From the NCBI GenBank assembly GCA_027011385.1, contig JALVAD010000183.1, forward strand, positions 1 to 32,272: 32,272 nt of DNA, read 5' to 3'. Shown in pieces: positions 18,462 through 27,495 of this stretch. Within the stretch, counting starts at the first letter, position 1. Each line of letters begins with the position of its first letter. A model generated the notes under the pieces. It saw only the letters and a program-made list of their open reading frames with translations. It ran no database searches and had not been told where the DNA came from. The translations under genes and the position numbers were made by a program. The DNA is from Saprospiraceae bacterium. GTDB lineage: Bacteria; Bacteroidota; Bacteroidia; Chitinophagales; Saprospiraceae.

Positions 18462-19433
18462 TTATTTTTGTATTTCAATACTGTATTTCATTTTAAAAAT
18501 TTTTCCGGAATCCAATGATTGAATCCCGGTTTTTTCTGTTATTTCCCCGGATGAATTGACATAATCGGATATACCGTACCAAGGCTCAATGCATACAAAC
18601 GGCTCATCTTTTTTCACAAAAGTCCAAATACCCAGATATGGAAATTTATCAATTTCTTTGATTCGTATCCCCCTTTTTGATTTTTTGTTTCTAATTATCA
18701 ATGCTTCTGATTTCAATCCCTTTAGAATGATCACTCTATCCCTGAATAAATCGTGGCTGAGAGATAGAATATTACCACCGCCAAGATAATTGCGGAGCAA
18801 ACTATCAGTCGGATATCCTTTTGGCTTGGAAAGTACGATACGATCGGCAACTTCTGTTGTGTCAAACTCAATGAAGTAGTCTTCAAATTTTTCATTAGGA
18901 ACAAAGGGGATATTGAAACCCGGATGTGCTCCGATAGAGAAAAATATCTTCTTTGTATCAATATTTTCGACTTTATCGGTAACCTTGAGTTCATTGCCCT
19001 CCAAGGAATAACATACGGTCAATCTGAATTTAAAAGGATATATTTTTAATGTTGAGGGATTACTTTCCAAGACTAAGACTAATTTTGAGGGAGATTGTTC
19101 TGATATTTTAAATATTTTACGGGAAGCAAAGCCGTGATTTTTCATTTTGTATTTTTTGCCGGCTATTTTGTAAAATCCTCCTTTGATTTTTCCGACAAAA
19201 GGGAACAATATAGGAGAGTGTTTCTGCCAAGATTCATTACTTCCTTGCCATATGTATTCGATACTATCAGTATTATCAAATAATGAAATTATTTCAGCAC
19301 CTTTTAAAGCTATTTTTGCTCTTAAATGGTTGTTGTAAATTTCTAATGTGTCACTTTGAGCATTGATTGAACCAGATATTGTTAACAAGCACAATAATAA
19401 TATAAATAAATATTTGTGTTTATTATTTTTCAT
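18462..19433 (-). CDS. Secreted aldose 1-epimerase (LacX-like mutarotase)
   Basis: The 323-residue protein belongs to the galactose-mutarotase-like superfamily, LacX-type group: PILFPFVGKIKGG, NHGFAS with His100, GAHPGF with His170 and CIEPWYGISD with the likely base Glu283. These enzymes interconvert alpha and beta anomers of free sugars. Unusually for this group it has an N-terminal signal peptide (hydrophobic 8-22, cleavage near NAQS), so it should act in the periplasm. It starts 2 bases after the GH51-like gene and ends 12 before the next sulfatase, so it is co-transcribed with both. Its likely role is to supply the anomer preferred by the transporter or downstream enzymes. The superfamily is secure, but the sugar is unknown. 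Confidence 0.88.
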   Translation of the reverse strand: MKNNKHKYLFILLLCLLTISGSINAQSDTLEIYNNHLRAKIALKGAEIISLFDNTDSIEYIWQGSNESWQKHSPILFPFVGKIKGGFYKIAGKKYKMKNHGFASRKIFKISEQSPSKLVLVLESNPSTLKIYPFKFRLTVCYSLEGNELKVTDKVENIDTKKIFFSIGAHPGFNIPFVPNEKFEDYFIEFDTTEVADRIVLSKPKGYPTDSLLRNYLGGGNILSLSHDLFRDRVIILKGLKSEALIIRNKKSKRGIRIKEIDKFPYLGIWTFVKKDEPFVCIEPWYGISDYVNSSGEITEKTGIQSLDSGKIFKMKYSIEIQK

Positions 19434-19435
19434 TA

Positions 19436-21028
19436 TTAATTATTAATTACTTTCATCGTATCTAATTTATATTTAATGACTTTTATACTATAAGGAGTGA
19501 TGTTGATCTCCTTTGAAGAAGCATTAGACATAACTTCTACCCTCGGAGGAACACTTTTAACAGGTTTTAAAGATTTTCGGTCTAAAATATATTGATTATT
19601 AGAATAAGTTATTACTTCGAAAATATTTCGCAATTCTGTTTTTGGGAATGAAATATCAATATTAACACTTTGTTTTTTTGAGCCATTTATGAGCATAACA
19701 CTGACTTCATTATTTTCGATTGTGGTATAAACTCGAATAAAATCAGGAGCGTTAATTTGATTTTTCACCATAGTATTTCCCATAAATTTGCTCCATAGAT
19801 ACATAGCCCAATATTGGCTTCTCGGATTCATTTTTTTATCCTTCGGGTTAAAAAGTCCGTGTCCACCCGTATCGGTAGTCGAAAATAAGTCCCATTGTAT
19901 AGCGATATCTACCCCTGCTTTTGCCATTTCACCCAACATTACCGCTGACCAAAGAGTATTTGTCAAGTCGATTGTAGTATTATCTTCTTTGACTTTGATA
20001 TTCCACTCGGTCACGGCTATTTCAATTTTGTCTTTTTTATAAGGTCTGTACTGAGCCAACCAAGATTTTATTCTTTTTACGGCATCATTAACCTTGACTG
20101 CCTCATTGACCATTTTAACAAAATCAGTATCCTTATTATTAGAGGGATATGCGTGAAAGGAAATAAAATCTATTGGTGCATCTTTATCGCGGATAAGCTC
20201 TTCGATAAATTTTAATTTCATACTTGAAGCGACGCTTCCTCCAACTTTGATTTGTGGATCTGCTTTTTTCATTGCATTTGCAAACAGTTTGTATCGCCTT
20301 ACATATTCTTTTGCATTCATAGTGGTACCATCAGGTAGGGTATAGCCGAGTTCCCAAGAACCGTCCATTTCATTGCCCATTTCCCAATATCTAACATTAA
20401 ATGGTTCTCTAGCGAAATATTGTCTTTGCTTGACCCACTTTACCCATTCTACTGCCATTTTTACTGTTCCTGTACCCATATTTACCGTGACCATTGTCTC
20501 TGCACCAAAAGATTGTATGAATTTATGCAAAAACAGGACATCTGTAAAACCGTGAAAATCCGAAAGATGGTGCTTGGTGTCTTTTATCCTGAAACCCGGT
20601 GCATAACCGGAATAATCCACATCCCATTTTCCCTTCTTGTATTTTGTTGTGTCAAAAGCAACTTCGATTGGGTTTTTACCTTTCTTAATTGCATCTTTCC
20701 ATTCTTTTTCAGGAATATAACTTTCTTCTGATAGTCTGACTTTATTTCCGTTCCAATACAATTCATTTGACCAAGTGCCGCCGGGCATTCTGATGATCCC
20801 GGGATTTAATAGTTTGAGGTTCTCCAACAAATCAAGATTCATCAATGAAGATTCTTCATAAAATACACCTACATTTGTCCCCAAAAGCATTTGTTTATTG
20901 TATTGAGCGATAGTTTTGTTTAAATCTACTGATATATTGTATTGATTGGCTTTATTGCTGAGTTGTTTTGGGCTAGTGCAGCTAAACAAAACCAATATAA
21001 AGGGCAATAAACGTATTATCTTTTTCAT
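19436..21028 (-). CDS. GH51-like retaining glycosidase, lipoprotein
   Basis: The 530-residue protein has lipobox VLFSC (Cys17). A clan GH-A TIM barrel is indicated by NPGIIRMPGGTWSNELYWNG, WEMGNEMDG with the acid/base Glu220, DFISFHAYP, and AVTEWN with the nucleophile Glu341. The 121-residue spacing of the two Glu residues matches GH51 alpha-L-arabinofuranosidases. Residues about 400-525 form the usual C-terminal beta-sandwich. GH51 members cleave arabinofuranosides, and some act on beta-glucans or xylans. In this context a beta-glucan-like or mixed substrate is possible. Related clan-A families (GH39, GH30, GH44) are less likely. It lies 11 bases after the second GH94 gene and 2 before the mutarotase. 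Its lipobox places it in the envelope, upstream of the cytoplasmic phosphorylases. Confidence 0.78.
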   Translation of the reverse strand: MKKIIRLLPFILVLFSCTSPKQLSNKANQYNISVDLNKTIAQYNKQMLLGTNVGVFYEESSLMNLDLLENLKLLNPGIIRMPGGTWSNELYWNGNKVRLSEESYIPEKEWKDAIKKGKNPIEVAFDTTKYKKGKWDVDYSGYAPGFRIKDTKHHLSDFHGFTDVLFLHKFIQSFGAETMVTVNMGTGTVKMAVEWVKWVKQRQYFAREPFNVRYWEMGNEMDGSWELGYTLPDGTTMNAKEYVRRYKLFANAMKKADPQIKVGGSVASSMKLKFIEELIRDKDAPIDFISFHAYPSNNKDTDFVKMVNEAVKVNDAVKRIKSWLAQYRPYKKDKIEIAVTEWNIKVKEDNTTIDLTNTLWSAVMLGEMAKAGVDIAIQWDLFSTTDTGGHGLFNPKDKKMNPRSQYWAMYLWSKFMGNTMVKNQINAPDFIRVYTTIENNEVSVMLINGSKKQSVNIDISFPKTELRNIFEVITYSNNQYILDRKSLKPVKSVPPRVEVMSNASSKEINITPYSIKVIKYKLDTMKVINN

Positions 21029-21039
21029 TTCAACTAATT

Positions 21040-23448
21040 TTAAATTCCCATAATTACTTTTATATTATGAATTTTATTGTCATTGAATATTGGGACTATG
21101 TTACCATCAATTTGATTGCCATCTACAGTCATTTTGATAACTCCCTTTGAAACTTTATCAGGATTCCGGACAGAAATATTGTATATTGAATCTCTGAATT
21201 TTCTTACAGCTTTAAATCCTTCCCAATTTTTTGGTATACAAGGGTCTATTATTAATCCTGTATGCTGTGGTCTGATCCCCAGTATATATTTGGTTGCTGC
21301 CTGATATACCCAAGAAGAAGTTCCAGACAACCAATGATTTCTTGCTAAGCCAAATTGGGGATGCTCATCACCTAAAATATTTTGAGGATAACAATAAGGG
21401 TCTAATTCATATCTATCAATTATATCGTTTTTAGCAGCAGGATTTATTTGATTGTAATATTGAACAGCTCTATCACCGTTTCCAAGAAGCGTTTCAGCGA
21501 TTATCACCCAAGGATTGGAATGAAGAAAAATACCACCGTTTTCTTTCGCTCCCGGAGGATATGTTGTTACGCCACCAATATTAGGGTCAAAGCCATTATA
21601 TCCGGGATGGCTCAATTTGATACCAAATTCAGTATTCATTATTTTATTTACAGAATCCAATGCGGTTTTAGCCCTATCTAAACTGGCAAATCTTGATAAT
21701 ACACTCCAAGATTGAGCATTTGTGTAGATTTGCCCTTGTTGATTTTGCTTAGAACCAATCGGAGTTCCATCTTCTTCTATATATCTTATATACCATTCTC
21801 CATCCCAACAATTATTGTTGACAATGGATTTCATATGTTCGTAGTCTTTTTTATACTCATTTAATAATTCATCCTGCCCTAAATATGTCAACAGGCTTAT
21901 CATTTTTAGTAATGCTCTACCATAGAGATTTGCGATAAATACACTTTCAGCATCTCCGGGCAAATTGACAGTATCATTCCAATCAGCAAACCCGAGCAAT
22001 GGTAATCCGTGTTTGCCTGTATTATTTTTTGTAAAATCCAAAGCTCTTTTGAGATGTTCAAAAACCGTAGCCTTTTCCCTTTCTTCAAGTTCTAACTCTT
22101 TGTCATAAAAGCTTATTTCTTTATCAAGAAAATCGTAGTCTCCCGTTTCTTTCAAGTAATCACATACAGAAAGAATTATCCATAAATGATCATCTCCATA
22201 ATATTGCTTTTCGCCTTCTTCACGGGAATCGCCCTCATTTGCTTCCATAGTCAAAGGGAAAAATTGATGCATTGCTGAACCATCAGGTTTTTGTACAGAT
22301 AATAGTTTTTCTATCAGTTTTTTCCCTTCGTCAGGTACAGCAGGTAGTATGCCCAATACATCTTGTGAACTATCTCTGAATCCTAATCCTCTTGCTCCTA
22401 AACCAAGTTGGTACAGAGATAAATATCTTGACCAATTCAAGGTAGTATGGCATTGTCTGGGATTATGAATGTTAATCATCGAATTGAATGCAGTGTCAGG
22501 TGTTTCAAAATACATTTTGGATAAATAATCATCCCAAAATTGTGATAATTCATTAAATGCTTTGTTGACATTTATGAAGTCCTTGTATTTTTCAATAGAA
22601 TTATCAATTTTATCCGGTTCTGATTGCCCTAATTGAGTTGCGATACGAACAGTTTCGTTTGGAGTGATAGTCCCCATTTTATGTAAAATTGCAGCAATAT
22701 TATCTCCTCTCCTTGCTTCATAATTTGATAAACTTGGGTTTTGCAATTCAAGAGGATTTTTCCAAGTCCCATATTCATTGTCCCCAAGAAAAAGTTTTCT
22801 ATCTGTTTGAAATGAATCAGCAGGATAATTGGACGTGAAAAAATTGTTTTCATACTCTTTTTTCATAAATGCGTATTGCTTTAGCACAACTGTACCATCG
22901 TCTTTTCTTTCTGCATCAACAGTCATCGTTTGAGGAACCCAATCAGCATTAGTGAATTGCTTGAGTGCATCAAAATGACTGAACTCCACAACCGGAATAA
23001 TATCTATTTCTACATTTTCATCCCTTAAATTTGTCACTTTTATATCCCTGACTACTACATTTGAACCGGTAGGCACAAAAATTGTAACCTCTGTTTTTAT
23101 ATTATAAAATTCTGAAATGATTTTTTGGTATCCTAGCCCTACGTGACACTCATACATGTCGTACCTGTCAAGAGTAGGAACAAAAAATGGTGAAAAAACT
23201 TTATATCCGTCTTTTTCTTTAATCCTTAAATATAAAGTTTCACCCTTGAATTCAGAGTTTGGTAATTGGGGAATATATTTTACGATTCTATTCAATGCCG
23301 GGTCTCCCTTGGTAATAAGTGAGCCGCCCGTATGATCAACGATACCACCAAAAGAAAGTGTGCCGACGTAATTTATCCATTTAACCGGGGTTTTAGGATT
23401 GGTGATTATATATTCTCTGTTCTTATCATCAAAATATCCGTAGTTCAT
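21040..23448 (-). CDS. Divergent GH94 disaccharide phosphorylase
   Basis: The 802-residue protein has no signal peptide and is cytoplasmic. It opens MNYGYFDDKNREYIITNPKTP, as in GH94 cellobiose and chitobiose phosphorylases. It keeps ARGLGFRDSSQD, GFADWNDTVNL (Asp489 and Asp492, one of them the general acid), NAQSWSVLS, GIFLHSNPWVIIAE, HWLSGTSSWVYQAA and [13 protein letters not shown]94 enzymes use phosphate to split a beta-disaccharide into an alpha-sugar 1-phosphate and a free sugar. The N-terminal third and the GLGARGLGFRDSSQDVLG surroundings differ from the cellobiose phosphorylase paralog at 25037-27475, so a different acceptor is likely. Candidates of this size include cellobionate or chitobiose phosphorylase, but none is proven. 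It follows the symporter gene after 109 bases containing the tandem repeat and precedes the GH51-like gene by 11 bases. Confidence 0.9.
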   Translation of the reverse strand: MNYGYFDDKNREYIITNPKTPVKWINYVGTLSFGGIVDHTGGSLITKGDPALNRIVKYIPQLPNSEFKGETLYLRIKEKDGYKVFSPFFVPTLDRYDMYECHVGLGYQKIISEFYNIKTEVTIFVPTGSNVVVRDIKVTNLRDENVEIDIIPVVEFSHFDALKQFTNADWVPQTMTVDAERKDDGTVVLKQYAFMKKEYENNFFTSNYPADSFQTDRKLFLGDNEYGTWKNPLELQNPSLSNYEARRGDNIAAILHKMGTITPNETVRIATQLGQSEPDKIDNSIEKYKDFINVNKAFNELSQFWDDYLSKMYFETPDTAFNSMINIHNPRQCHTTLNWSRYLSLYQLGLGARGLGFRDSSQDVLGILPAVPDEGKKLIEKLLSVQKPDGSAMHQFFPLTMEANEGDSREEGEKQYYGDDHLWIILSVCDYLKETGDYDFLDKEISFYDKELELEEREKATVFEHLKRALDFTKNNTGKHGLPLLGFADWNDTVNLPGDAESVFIANLYGRALLKMISLLTYLGQDELLNEYKKDYEHMKSIVNNNCWDGEWYIRYIEEDGTPIGSKQNQQGQIYTNAQSWSVLSRFASLDRAKTALDSVNKIMNTEFGIKLSHPGYNGFDPNIGGVTTYPPGAKENGGIFLHSNPWVIIAETLLGNGDRAVQYYNQINPAAKNDIIDRYELDPYCYPQNILGDEHPQFGLARNHWLSGTSSWVYQAATKYILGIRPQHTGLIIDPCIPKNWEGFKAVRKFRDSIYNISVRNPDKVSKGVIKMTVDGNQIDGNIVPIFNDNKIHNIKVIMGI

Positions 23449-23460
23449 CTTCTTCTTTTA

Positions 23461-23530
23461 TGTTTCAAGTTCAATGTTTCAAGTTCAATGTTTTAAGTTC
23501 AATGTTTCAAGTTCAATGTTTCAAGCTGTA
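23461..23530. repeat. Tandem 14-bp repeat TGTTTCAAGTTCAA, 4 copies plus a partial
   Basis: Units start at 23461, 23475, 23489, 23503 and 23517. The first four are full length with one substitution (third unit TGTTTTAAGTTCAA), and the fifth matches for 9 bases. The array lies between the symporter and the second GH94 gene, a gap much wider than the neighbouring 2-33 base gaps, so it probably spread into the operon. Confidence 0.9.
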
Positions 23531-23557
23531 GCGAAAGCGTATTGTGGGATTTTAAGT

Positions 23558-25003
23558 TTATACATTTCCTCTTCTATTTTCCAATTCTGTTCGTATTTCA
23601 TTTGCTTTTTTTGCTGTAATAGGAAAAGATCTTAACAAATACAATGCAATCCCTAATGCAACAACGGGAATAATCAAGAATCCAATTCTCATATTTGTAT
23701 ATACTCCTTCCGCTTGAGTACTTCCCAATTCAGCATCAAATCCTGTTATCTCAAGCAAAGGTCCAGTAATCAAAAAGCCAACCATAAAGCTCAATTTTAA
23801 AATCCAAGAATATATCGAAGAAAAACCTCCTTCACGCCTTTCTCCCGTTTTTAATTCATCGTAATCGACTACATCCGCTTGCATCGACGGTAGCATCAGC
23901 CACAATCCTGCATATCCTGCTCCTATAAAAACCGTATTTAGCAGCATCAACCAAGGATTACTTGGTGTAAAAGTCCACCAAGTTGTTGCATAAGAAATAA
24001 TAGCAAGAGTCATTGATATCGTAAGTACTTTTTTCTTACCGATTTTTTCAGATAAAGAGCGAAAAACAGGGATAAAAATCAGGCTAAAAACCGTATATAT
24101 CACTGTACCATATCCGGCAAATTTCGCTCCTTCTCCCCAGTCGCCTCCAAGAACATAATAGGTGCCGACATAACGACCGTAACCATCAAAAATCGCTTGT
24201 CCCATCAAGAAGAAGATTGTGATTAGACTCAATATAAGAAACGGTCTATTGCTTAAAGTCTCTCTTATACTTGTCCAAAGTTTTATTTGTTTTTGGTTTT
24301 GTACCAAATCACTTTCATAATATCTCTCTTTTAGAAAAATAGCCGGTAATACACCGAGAATAATAATTAAAGCACCGATTATTAAACTTATATATCTCAT
24401 TCCATTTATTGGACTGGCTACTTCAACCCCATCTTTCACTATAAAAAATATTGGTAACATCGACAACCACCATATCCATCCATTTGCAAAACCTGCAATT
24501 GTTTGAAAGTAACTTCTCATTTCTGCAACACGTGTACGCTCATTATAATCCGGCGTCATTTCCATCAAAAGGCTTTGGTAAGGAATACCCCAAATTGTGA
24601 AAAATGTATAAAAAATCACACCGAATCCAATGACCCAAAACATAATTCCAACTTGTGATAAATCGGAGGGAAACCACCAAATAAGGGGGTATAGCAGTCC
24701 TGCCATAATAGCACCTACAAGAATATATGGTCTTCTCCGACCCCATTTTGTACGAGTATTGTCTGATATCCAACCCATAATAGGATCCAATACACCATCC
24801 CATAATCTTAATGACATCAAGATAATAGCGACATAAGTAGGAGGAAGTTTTAGTTCCATATTAAATACTTGATATGCTATACTCACGAGAACCCAAATTC
24901 CTAAAACATCCACCGGACCGGCAGCAGCATAAGCCAATTTGCTTTTAAAAGGCACTTTGTCTTCCGGTGCGATTAGAGGTTTGCGTTCTTCTTTGTTTAG
25001 CAT
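23558..25003 (-). CDS. GPH-family sugar:cation symporter (MFS)
   Basis: The 481-residue membrane protein has about 12 hydrophobic helices. It matches the glycoside-pentoside-hexuronide (GPH/MelB-like) family: RLWDGVLDPIMGWISDNT with the conserved Asp residues of helix II, the loop motif KWGRRRPYIL, PYQSLLMEMTPDYNERT, and the C-terminal signature ADVVDYDELKTGERREG. Such proteins take sugars or small oligosaccharides through the inner membrane with a cation. It lies between the two GH94 genes (33 bases after the first, 109 before the second), so disaccharides are the expected cargo for phosphorolysis in the cytoplasm. The family call is secure, but the cargo and coupling ion are inferred. Confidence 0.93.
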   Translation of the reverse strand: MLNKEERKPLIAPEDKVPFKSKLAYAAAGPVDVLGIWVLVSIAYQVFNMELKLPPTYVAIILMSLRLWDGVLDPIMGWISDNTRTKWGRRRPYILVGAIMAGLLYPLIWWFPSDLSQVGIMFWVIGFGVIFYTFFTIWGIPYQSLLMEMTPDYNERTRVAEMRSYFQTIAGFANGWIWWLSMLPIFFIVKDGVEVASPINGMRYISLIIGALIIILGVLPAIFLKERYYESDLVQNQKQIKLWTSIRETLSNRPFLILSLITIFFLMGQAIFDGYGRYVGTYYVLGGDWGEGAKFAGYGTVIYTVFSLIFIPVFRSLSEKIGKKKVLTISMTLAIISYATTWWTFTPSNPWLMLLNTVFIGAGYAGLWLMLPSMQADVVDYDELKTGERREGGFSSIYSWILKLSFMVGFLITGPLLEITGFDAELGSTQAEGVYTNMRIGFLIIPVVALGIALYLLRSFPITAKKANEIRTELENRRGNV

Positions 25004-25036
25004 ATCAATTTTATTTTCTAATAATGATTAATCTAA

Positions 25037-27475
25037 TTATCCGAGTATTACTATAATATCATGTTCTGTTTTTTCTTTAAAAACAGGTAATCTGTTACCG
25101 GATTGTTCTTTTCCATCGACAATGATCTTATTAATTCCTTTGGAGATATGATTTGGGTTTTTGACTTCTATATTGTAAATCGCTCCTCTAAAAACTCTTT
25201 TAATCTTGAATTCTTTCCAAGATCCCGGAATACATGGATCGATAATCAGTGAGTCATAATCCGGTCTGATTCCCAAGATATATTGTGTCACTGCATAATA
25301 ATTCCAAGCAGCCGTACCGGTAAGCCAGGAGTTTTTTGCTTCTCCGGGTTTATAGGCATCTCTACCTGCAATCATTTGTGCATAGACATAAGGTTCTGTT
25401 CTATGTAAATCGCTGATATCCTCCAGATAAGCGGGTGCGATTTTTTTATAATAGTCAAATGCCATTTCACCTCTTCCAATACCAGTTTCTGCAATGATAA
25501 TCCATGGGTTATTGTGGCAAAAAATGGAACCATTTTCTTTATATCCTTCGGGATAAGTGGAGATTTCTCCCATTTCGATATAGTATTTTGTGAAACTTGG
25601 GTTATTTAATATTATTCCATAATCAGTATCCAAATGTTTCTTAACTGAATTTAATGATTTTTTGACAAATCCTTCTTTTTGCCCAATACCGGCCATACTG
25701 CACCACCCATTGGATTCAATGAAAATTTTTCCTTCTTCATTTTCATTGCTTCCAATCTTATTTCCAAAAAAATCATAGGCTCTGAGAAACCATTCACCAT
25801 CCCAACCGTATTTTTTTACGGCTTCTATCATTTTATCTACGTGTTTTTGAGCTCTCTTTGCTTCTTTGTCTTTATTTAAGAATTTACATAGTTCTACATA
25901 TTCCGTACCATAAACAACAAATAGACCGGCAATCATTAAAGATTCTGCTTTAGAGCCTTCTGTTTTATTTTCAGTAGTTTGAAATGATTCATTGGGATCT
26001 TTGGAAAAACAATTGAGATTGAGACAATCATTCCAATCAGCTCTTCCTATCAATGGAAGCTTGTGTGGTCCGAGGTTATCTATTACATGGTCAAATGATA
26101 TTGTCAAATGATCAAATAATGATTTTGCAAGGGCTTTATCATTGTCAAAAGGTACAGATTCATTCAGAATACTGAAATCGCCTGTCTCCTTTAAATATGC
26201 TGTTGTCCCAAAAATTAACCATAATGGGTCATCATTGAATCCGCTTCCTACAGCATCATTTCCTCTTTTTGTCAAGGGTTGGTATTGGTGATAACAACTA
26301 CCATCGGGAAATTGAGTTGAAGCGATATCGATTATTCTTTGTCTAGCTCTATTAGGTGCTTGATGTACAAAACCAACCAAGTCCTGATTTGAATCTCTAA
26401 ACCCCATACCTCGACCTATACCTGACTCAAAATATGATGCACTTCTAGACATATTAAAAGTAATCATGCATTGGTACTGATTCCAGATATTGACCATACG
26501 GTTAAGTTTATCATCATCTGATTCCAATTGGTAAACCGATAGTAAATTGTCCCAATAGTCGGCAAGTTCATTCAATGCTTTATCCACTTTAATATCCGAA
26601 TCATACTTGGCAATCATCTCTTTTGCAGGCATTTTATTGATAATACCTTTTGACTCCCATTTTTCATTTTCCGGTAATTCCACATAACCAAGTAAAAATA
26701 TCAATGATTTTTCTTCCCTGGGCTCTAGTTCTATTTCAAAATAATGCGAAGCTATAGGTGACCATCCGTGTGCTATTGAATTATCAGGTTTCCCCTCCAA
26801 AACATTTTGTGGTTCATTAAATCCATTATAAAGCCCTAAGAATGTCTCACGGTCAGTATCAAATCCGTCATGTTTTTGGTTGACTGAATGAAAAGCGTAA
26901 TGATTTCTCCTTTCTCTAAACTCTGTTTTATGATAAATTACAGAATCTTCAACTTCTACTTGTCCGGTATTAAAATTTCTCTGAAAATTGGTCATGTCGT
27001 CCTCAGCATTCCACAATGCCCATTCAATAAGAGAAAATAATTTGAAAGATTTATTTTTTGTTCCGGTATTCTTCAATTTCACCCTTTGAATCTCACCTGT
27101 GAAATGCAAAGGAACAAAATACAAGACTTCTACATCCAAATTATCTTTTTTACTTTTGATGATGGTATAACTCAAGCCATGTCTGCATTCATAGCTATCA
27201 AGGGGCGTTTTCATAGGTTTCCATCCGGGAGACCAAACCGTATCTCCATCTTTAATGTAGAAATATCTTCCTCCGTCATCTGTCGGTACATTATTATAGC
27301 GGTAACGTGTCAGTCTACGGTACTTTGCATCTTTATAGAATGAATATCCGCCGGAAGTATTGGATATAAGAGAAAAAAAATCGTGATTTCCCAAATAATT
27401 TATCCAAGGGTAGGGAGTCTTGGGATTTGTAATCACATATTCTCTTCTCTTATCATCAAAAAAACCGTATTTCAT
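25037..27475 (-). CDS. GH94 cellobiose phosphorylase-like enzyme
   Basis: The 812-residue cytoplasmic protein begins [21 protein letters not shown] and has [24 protein letters not shown]-type sequence very like characterized bacterial cellobiose phosphorylases. It also has [43 protein letters not shown] (Asp480 and Asp483, with the general acid within DWND), [27 protein letters not shown] and [11 protein letters not shown]. The expected reaction is cellobiose plus phosphate giving alpha-glucose 1-phosphate and glucose, which saves ATP. Its length fits the family (about 810). It lies 20 bases after a sulfatase gene and 33 before the symporter. Activity on a modified cellobiose-like disaccharide is possible, but the strong match through the N-terminal domain favours cellobiose itself. 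Confidence 0.93.
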   Translation of the reverse strand: MKYGFFDDKRREYVITNPKTPYPWINYLGNHDFFSLISNTSGGYSFYKDAKYRRLTRYRYNNVPTDDGGRYFYIKDGDTVWSPGWKPMKTPLDSYECRHGLSYTIIKSKKDNLDVEVLYFVPLHFTGEIQRVKLKNTGTKNKSFKLFSLIEWALWNAEDDMTNFQRNFNTGQVEVEDSVIYHKTEFRERRNHYAFHSVNQKHDGFDTDRETFLGLYNGFNEPQNVLEGKPDNSIAHGWSPIASHYFEIELEPREEKSLIFLLGYVELPENEKWESKGIINKMPAKEMIAKYDSDIKVDKALNELADYWDNLLSVYQLESDDDKLNRMVNIWNQYQCMITFNMSRSASYFESGIGRGMGFRDSNQDLVGFVHQAPNRARQRIIDIASTQFPDGSCYHQYQPLTKRGNDAVGSGFNDDPLWLIFGTTAYLKETGDFSILNESVPFDNDKALAKSLFDHLTISFDHVIDNLGPHKLPLIGRADWNDCLNLNCFSKDPNESFQTTENKTEGSKAESLMIAGLFVVYGTEYVELCKFLNKDKEAKRAQKHVDKMIEAVKKYGWDGEWFLRAYDFFGNKIGSNENEEGKIFIESNGWCSMAGIGQKEGFVKKSLNSVKKHLDTDYGIILNNPSFTKYYIEMGEISTYPEGYKENGSIFCHNNPWIIIAETGIGRGEMAFDYYKKIAPAYLEDISDLHRTEPYVYAQMIAGRDAYKPGEAKNSWLTGTAAWNYYAVTQYILGIRPDYDSLIIDPCIPGSWKEFKIKRVFRGAIYNIEVKNPNHISKGINKIIVDGKEQSGNRLPVFKEKTEHDIIVILG

Positions 27476-27495
27476 GTTAGCTTATTATCTGTTTT

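Noticed and set aside
23461-23530. CRISPR array
   Set aside because: The 14-base units are directly adjacent with no unique spacers, and no cas genes are present.
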